A stretch of 64,000 nucleotides of DNA from Acherontichlamydia pituitae (GTDB lineage Bacteria; Chlamydiota; Chlamydiia; Chlamydiales; Rhabdochlamydiaceae). Position numbers and translations under genes: made by a program. Below are positions 60,774-64,000 of this stretch, piece by piece. The first letter of the stretch is position 1, and the number at the start of each line of letters is the position of its first letter. The notes under the pieces were generated by a model. It had not been told where the DNA came from, searched no databases, and was given only the letters and a program-made list of their open reading frames with translations. The stretch is taken from the NCBI GenBank assembly GCA_019634675.1, contig JAHCAX010000002.1, positions 1 through 64,000 on the forward strand, in the 5' to 3' direction.

Positions 60774-61389
60774 TCAGGGTGCTAATCAACAACTCTCCTA
60801 GCCAAGATTCGTATTGGTCGGAAGACCAACCTCGATCGATAACGAACATCCGGTACATATCGCGCCCTGTAAGCGCCCAGAGGATGTCCCGCGCTTGAGA
60901 AACTGTCATTCCTTTGGCAAGAGATTTTGATTCCGCCATCATTTTGATCGTCTCTTCTTGTCGTTGATAACGACGCAATTCCCTCTCCTTCTCGAGCAGC
61001 TTTAATTCCGGAGATAGTACGGATGCTCCGCGGAAAATATCCATCAATGACTTTTCCGCATCATAGATCTGGCGTGCGATGCGGGCAGAGACCTTTAGGT
61101 GCTCTTCCGCAGATTTTTGTTGCATCGCTTGATTGACAAGGGAGGCAAATTGATGGGGAGGAAGAGCTTCATCCATCAAGACGCGCAGGACTCCCCTCTT
61201 TGACTTAAAGACGGAAAAGATCGTCGATGCCGATACGCCGGCTGCATCGGCGAGCTGTTCAATAGTCACATCCTCAAATCCCTTCGACCGGAATAGGCGT
61301 TTAGCCTCAGCGAGGACTCGCTTTTTGGTCAGGGCGGCCATTTCAGCTCTAGCTTCAGACCTATAAACTCTTTTTTTAATCTTTGACAT
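60760..61389 (-). CDS. TetR-family transcriptional regulator
   Basis: 209 residues. The N-terminal domain shows the TetR helix-turn-helix (KKRVLAEAKRLFRSKGFEDV then TIEQLADAAGVSASTIFSVF). The C-terminal half is helical for a ligand or dimer interface. It is divergent from the SnoaL-like gene, with perfect palindromes in the 60-base intergenic region, so it is probably an autoregulator that also controls that gene. Its ligand is unknown. Basic N-terminus (MSKIKKRVYRSEARAEMA). Confidence 0.9.
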   Translation of the reverse strand: MSKIKKRVYRSEARAEMAALTKKRVLAEAKRLFRSKGFEDVTIEQLADAAGVSASTIFSVFKSKRGVLRVLMDEALPPHQFASLVNQAMQQKSAEEHLKVSARIARQIYDAEKSLMDIFRGASVLSPELKLLEKERELRRYQRQEETIKMMAESKSLAKGMTVSQARDILWALTGRDMYRMFVIDRGWSSDQYESWLGELLISTLIKGV

Positions 61390-61395
61390 ATTAGC

Positions 61396-61424
61396 TGTAG
61401 TATACTACACTCAATATCGAGTGT
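61396..61424. promoter_or_regulatory. Operator region for the TetR regulator
   Basis: Two overlapping inverted repeats lie in the divergent spacer: TGTAGTATACTACA (61396-61409, perfect) and ACACTC-AATATC-GAGTGT (61407-61424, six-base arms). They are the natural binding sites for the adjacent TetR-family protein and sit where the promoters of both genes should be. Confidence 0.75.
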
Positions 61425-61449
61425 CAAACTAAATTCATAGGAGACTCAA

Positions 61450-61827
61450 ATGTCTAACAGTCCAGTATCGATAGCAGAAGCCTATTACAGCGCCGTCGGG
61501 GAAAAAAATGTTGCAGAGATCGAAAAGTACCTGCATCCGGACGCCTGCCTTGTCGGACCTCTTGCCAGCATATCCGGCAAACAAGCCGTCCTTGAAGCCA
61601 CGAGAAACTTCGCAGGCATGTTCAACGCGCTAACTATCCGGGCCAAGTTCGGATCTGAGGACCAAGCGATGATCGTTTATGAGGTCGAGATGCCAGCCCC
61701 TATCGGCACGACCCCTTCCGCATCGCTGATGACCTTCCAAAATGGGATGATCACGAAAATTCAGCTCTTCTATGATGCAAGACCTTTTGTAGTGAAGAAG
61801 GAAGAGATTTTCACTTCGAAGTCATAG
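61450..61827 (+). CDS. SnoaL-like (NTF2-fold) protein
   Basis: 125 residues with the SnoaL/NTF2-like fold: an N-terminal helix AEAYYSAVGEKNVAEIEKYL, the HPDACLVGPL strand, ATRNFAGMFNAL and a C-terminal beta sheet (MIVYEVEMPAP, GMITKIQLFYDARPF). Such proteins are isomerases, cyclases or hydrolases, or bind small ligands. Good ribosome binding site (AGGAGA) in front of the ATG. Located divergently from the TetR regulator that likely controls it, so it may act on the regulator's ligand. Confidence 0.82.
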   Translation: MSNSPVSIAEAYYSAVGEKNVAEIEKYLHPDACLVGPLASISGKQAVLEATRNFAGMFNALTIRAKFGSEDQAMIVYEVEMPAPIGTTPSASLMTFQNGMITKIQLFYDARPFVVKKEEIFTSKS

Positions 61828-61887
61828 ACATTCGACATTTATTGCCCTTAGAATGTACTCTAAGGGCACTAAAAGTACTGGTAAGTG

Positions 61888-63456
61888 ATGTTTAAATTTC
61901 TTATCTTTCTATTGTTTCCATTCCTGATCTTAGCTGAAGAAAAACCATTTGCCGTCATCATCCGATCGCATAACAACAAAAGCAATTATCAGCGCAATCT
62001 CGATTCGGTCTTCAGCCAGCATTATCAAAACTACCGGATCATTTATATCTCAGATGGATCGACGGATGGTTCCGATGCCCTTGTTGAAAATTACATCCAG
62101 GTACATGGCCATCAGGATCGGGTATCATTCTATAAAAATCAAAATCGGAAAGGACGGCTCGCCTGCGCTTGCCAAGCAATCTTTTCCTGTAAGAAAAATG
62201 AGATTATCATCGAAATAGATGGTCCCGATTGGATAACGAACAATGATGTTTTTTCGAAATTGAACGAGACCTATGCAAATCCTGAAGTGTGGGCTGTCTT
62301 CCAAGATCATACGCCTGCTTTTACAACATATTACGCTTCATTGTTCCAAGCGATAAAAAAGGAAGATTTCCTTCATGCGGACAGGTTCTTATCAGCGGAT
62401 GACGATCGGCCCTATCTAGCGCCCATCCTTGAAATGGCAGGAGGCCATGCCAAACCGATTCCCGATCTGCTCTACGCATCAGACCAAAGCCAAGCAGATC
62501 ATACGGAAGCCGTCGGCGAGAACAAACAAAAGATGCCCCATTACTCTGCATTAAATAAGCTTCCCTTAAATTTTCCAGAAGAGACGCCTTATGGATTGAT
62601 CTACCAGCAAATTCAAGACATTTGCCATCCCACTTTGGAAGACTACCGCCTAGTGCACAACTATCTTTTCTACGGAATCCGACCCAATCTAGAACGGATC
62701 AGCAGCTTGTATTATTGGGGACAAAGGACGATCCGCATCATCGGCGATGATCCAGGTCAAATCCCCATGTCGGGTGTTGTCCACATCAATTCGAGCGGAG
62801 AAGAAAAAGAGAACTGCATCATCCTTTATTCAACCTACAACAGGAACTACCCTCGAGCTCTTGCACGCCTGCTTAATTGCATAGCCCAGTCTGATTTTAA
62901 AGGAGATGTCCTCTATCGAATTGGCGGCTGGCCTGATGAAGCAGGAGGATCTCTTCTCCTGTCCCATGTTCCCTATGCTTTCAAGCCCTGTTTTTTTAAA
63001 GAAGCAAGACGTCTTGGATACAAACGGATCCTATGGCTGGACACTGCTGTCATACCTGTGGCTAGTCTGAATGAGATATTTGCAATGATAGAAGACAAAG
63101 GCTATTTTGTGATGGGAAATGCTCATATGGTTGGGCCGTTCATGAATCCTCAGGCTGCTGTCTACTTTGGGCTTACAAAGGAAGACACTTGCAAGATCCC
63201 TTCCTGCTCTTCGGGCCTTTTTGGAGTTGATCTGTCGCATAAGATAGGGCGCGACCTTCTTGAAAACTGGTATCGGGCAGCTCAGGACCCAGATGCTTTT
63301 TTTACAGAGAGGCCCGACCAGAACGCCCTTTCGATCCTTATCTACCAGTCGAACATATCTGATTTCATTGATATCCGCAGAATGCCGCATGCAGAGATCA
63401 ATGAACAAATTCAACCCGATTCCCTCTTTTATCTTGATCGGTTCTTTGTCCATTGA
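61888..63456 (+). CDS. Exported two-domain glycosyltransferase (GT2 plus second domain)
   Basis: 522 residues. A signal peptide (MFKFLIFLLFPFLILA, cleavage near AEEK) precedes a family 2 glycosyltransferase domain: RSHNNKSNYQRNLDSVFSQH, YRIIYISDGSTDGSDALVEN and the acceptor-site-like EIDGPDW in place of DxD. The C-terminal half (~300-522) has a second nucleotide-sugar-transferase-like fold (ENCIILYSTYNRNYPRALAR, LGYKRILWLDTAVIPVASL). Two glycosyltransferase domains outside the cytoplasm are odd because nucleotide sugars are cytoplasmic, so action in the host is likely. The ATG at 61888 is preferred to the GTG just upstream. The following gene is a close paralogue. Confidence 0.8.
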   Translation: MFKFLIFLLFPFLILAEEKPFAVIIRSHNNKSNYQRNLDSVFSQHYQNYRIIYISDGSTDGSDALVENYIQVHGHQDRVSFYKNQNRKGRLACACQAIFSCKKNEIIIEIDGPDWITNNDVFSKLNETYANPEVWAVFQDHTPAFTTYYASLFQAIKKEDFLHADRFLSADDDRPYLAPILEMAGGHAKPIPDLLYASDQSQADHTEAVGENKQKMPHYSALNKLPLNFPEETPYGLIYQQIQDICHPTLEDYRLVHNYLFYGIRPNLERISSLYYWGQRTIRIIGDDPGQIPMSGVVHINSSGEEKENCIILYSTYNRNYPRALARLLNCIAQSDFKGDVLYRIGGWPDEAGGSLLLSHVPYAFKPCFFKEARRLGYKRILWLDTAVIPVASLNEIFAMIEDKGYFVMGNAHMVGPFMNPQAAVYFGLTKEDTCKIPSCSSGLFGVDLSHKIGRDLLENWYRAAQDPDAFFTERPDQNALSILIYQSNISDFIDIRRMPHAEINEQIQPDSLFYLDRFFVH

Positions 63457-63566
63457 AGAGACCATTCGATCGACAAAAATAACCCTTGGAATATATTCTA
63501 AAGCCAATTTTTAAAATTGATTCCACTCTCTTCACATACTGGGAGTCGGGCTTTTAAGGAGTGCTG

Positions 63567-64000
63567 ATGGGTACTTTTCTTCTTAAACGATTGTTTTTGC
63601 TCCTTTTCCTCATCTTTCCGTATCTGGCTCATGCCAAAGAAAATCCTTTTGTTATCGTTATTACTGCTCATAACAACAAGAGCTCGTGCCAGCAGAATCT
63701 CGATTCGGTCTTTAATCAAAATTATCACAACTACAGGATCATCTATGTTTCCGATGGATCAACAGATGGTTCTGACGCACTCGTTGAAGAGCATATTCGG
63801 CAAAACCAGCAAGAATATCGGACCACCCATTTTAAAAATCCAACGCAAAAAGGCGAGCTAGCCTGTGCATGCCAAGCCATTTTTTCCTGCAACGACCATG
63901 AGATCATCGTTGAACTTGATGGAAGGGACTGGTTTGCACATGAAGAAGTCCTTTCTACTCTGAATGAGATCTACGCAGATCCCAATGTATGGGTTGTCTA
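63567..64000 (+). CDS. Second exported GT2 glycosyltransferase (partial, runs off the window)
   Basis: Starting with ATG 63567 (after AAGGAG), the first ~145 residues are visible. The signal peptide MGTFLLKRLFLLLFLIFPYL ends near AHAKE, and the GT2 domain repeats the upstream gene: ITAHNNKSSCQQNLDSVFNQ, YRIIYVSDGSTDGSDALVEE and CNDHEIIVELDGRDWF. It is a recent tandem duplicate of the preceding gene, about two thirds identical by eye in this part. The reading frame stays open to the window end. Confidence 0.8.
   Translation, partial: MGTFLLKRLFLLLFLIFPYLAHAKENPFVIVITAHNNKSSCQQNLDSVFNQNYHNYRIIYVSDGSTDGSDALVEEHIRQNQQEYRTTHFKNPTQKGELACACQAIFSCNDHEIIVELDGRDWFAHEEVLSTLNEIYADPNVWVV

Overview
The window looks like a chromosomal stretch from a Chlamydia-related bacterium of amoebae or animals (order Chlamydiales, outside Chlamydiaceae; a Parachlamydia/Waddlia/Criblamydia-type organism). 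Pointers are an ATP/ADP translocase of the Npt type, a Lys-rich SWIB-domain protein, a second topoisomerase II set (ParE/ParC), an aromatic amino acid permease of the TyrP type, an MOMP-like barrel lipoprotein, and several eukaryote-like enzymes (a sterol C-C reductase, a mitochondrial-carrier-like protein, a carotenoid oxygenase). The species is inferred; no rRNA or tRNA gene was recognised.

Layout. 1-786 holds no convincing gene. 0.8-9.5 kb: hypothetical protein, CPBP protease, an epimerase plus VKOR/SPW pair, an RNA-repair operon (2',3'-phosphodiesterase fused to a short archease, then RtcB), a carbonic anhydrase, a long palindromic repeat, a mitochondrial-carrier-like protein and an exported acetyltransferase. 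9.6-16.9 kb: large GH13 branching-enzyme-like protein, nucleotide transporter, sterol reductase, DeoC and a cyclase-family enzyme. 17-23 kb: exported adenylate kinase, outer-membrane protein, Nudix, MsrQ-like protein and unknowns. 23-32.6 kb: GH63-type glycosidase, DMT transporters, YchJ, a TauD-type dioxygenase, an exported kinase-fold protein, exported deformylase, flavoprotein and a HigBA module. 32.5-42.3 kb: ParC/ParE, methyltransferase, ABC-F, exported cytidylyltransferase, FAD enzyme, and an upp/hpt pair in which both enzymes carry signal peptides. 42.4-56.8 kb: NADAR/zinc-finger protein, RNA helicase, desaturase, four membrane transporters, SWIB protein, amidohydrolase, carotenoid oxygenase lipoprotein and esterase. 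57-64 kb: two large unknowns, an Ala/Lys-rich basic protein, a TetR/SnoaL divergent pair with a clear operator, and two tandem exported glycosyltransferases, the second cut by the window edge.

The main theme is that many enzymes normally found in the cytoplasm have an in-frame Sec-type signal peptide directly before the catalytic domain: carbonic anhydrase, GNAT, adenylate kinase, peptide deformylase, cytidylyltransferase, uracil and hypoxanthine phosphoribosyltransferases, a cupin and two GT2 proteins. Together with the nucleotide transporter at 12.4-13.9 kb, this suggests a set of enzymes acting outside the cytoplasm, in the periplasm, the inclusion or the host, including nucleotide salvage. 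This is an inference from N-termini and families.

The second theme is small palindromic repeats. Members of one family with TATACACAAA ends lie at 30193-30368 and 49870-50043, with likely half-copies at 29355 and near 55450. An unrelated 171-bp inverted repeat lies at 7623-7793. Several of them overlap the 3' ends of genes and supply the stop codon.
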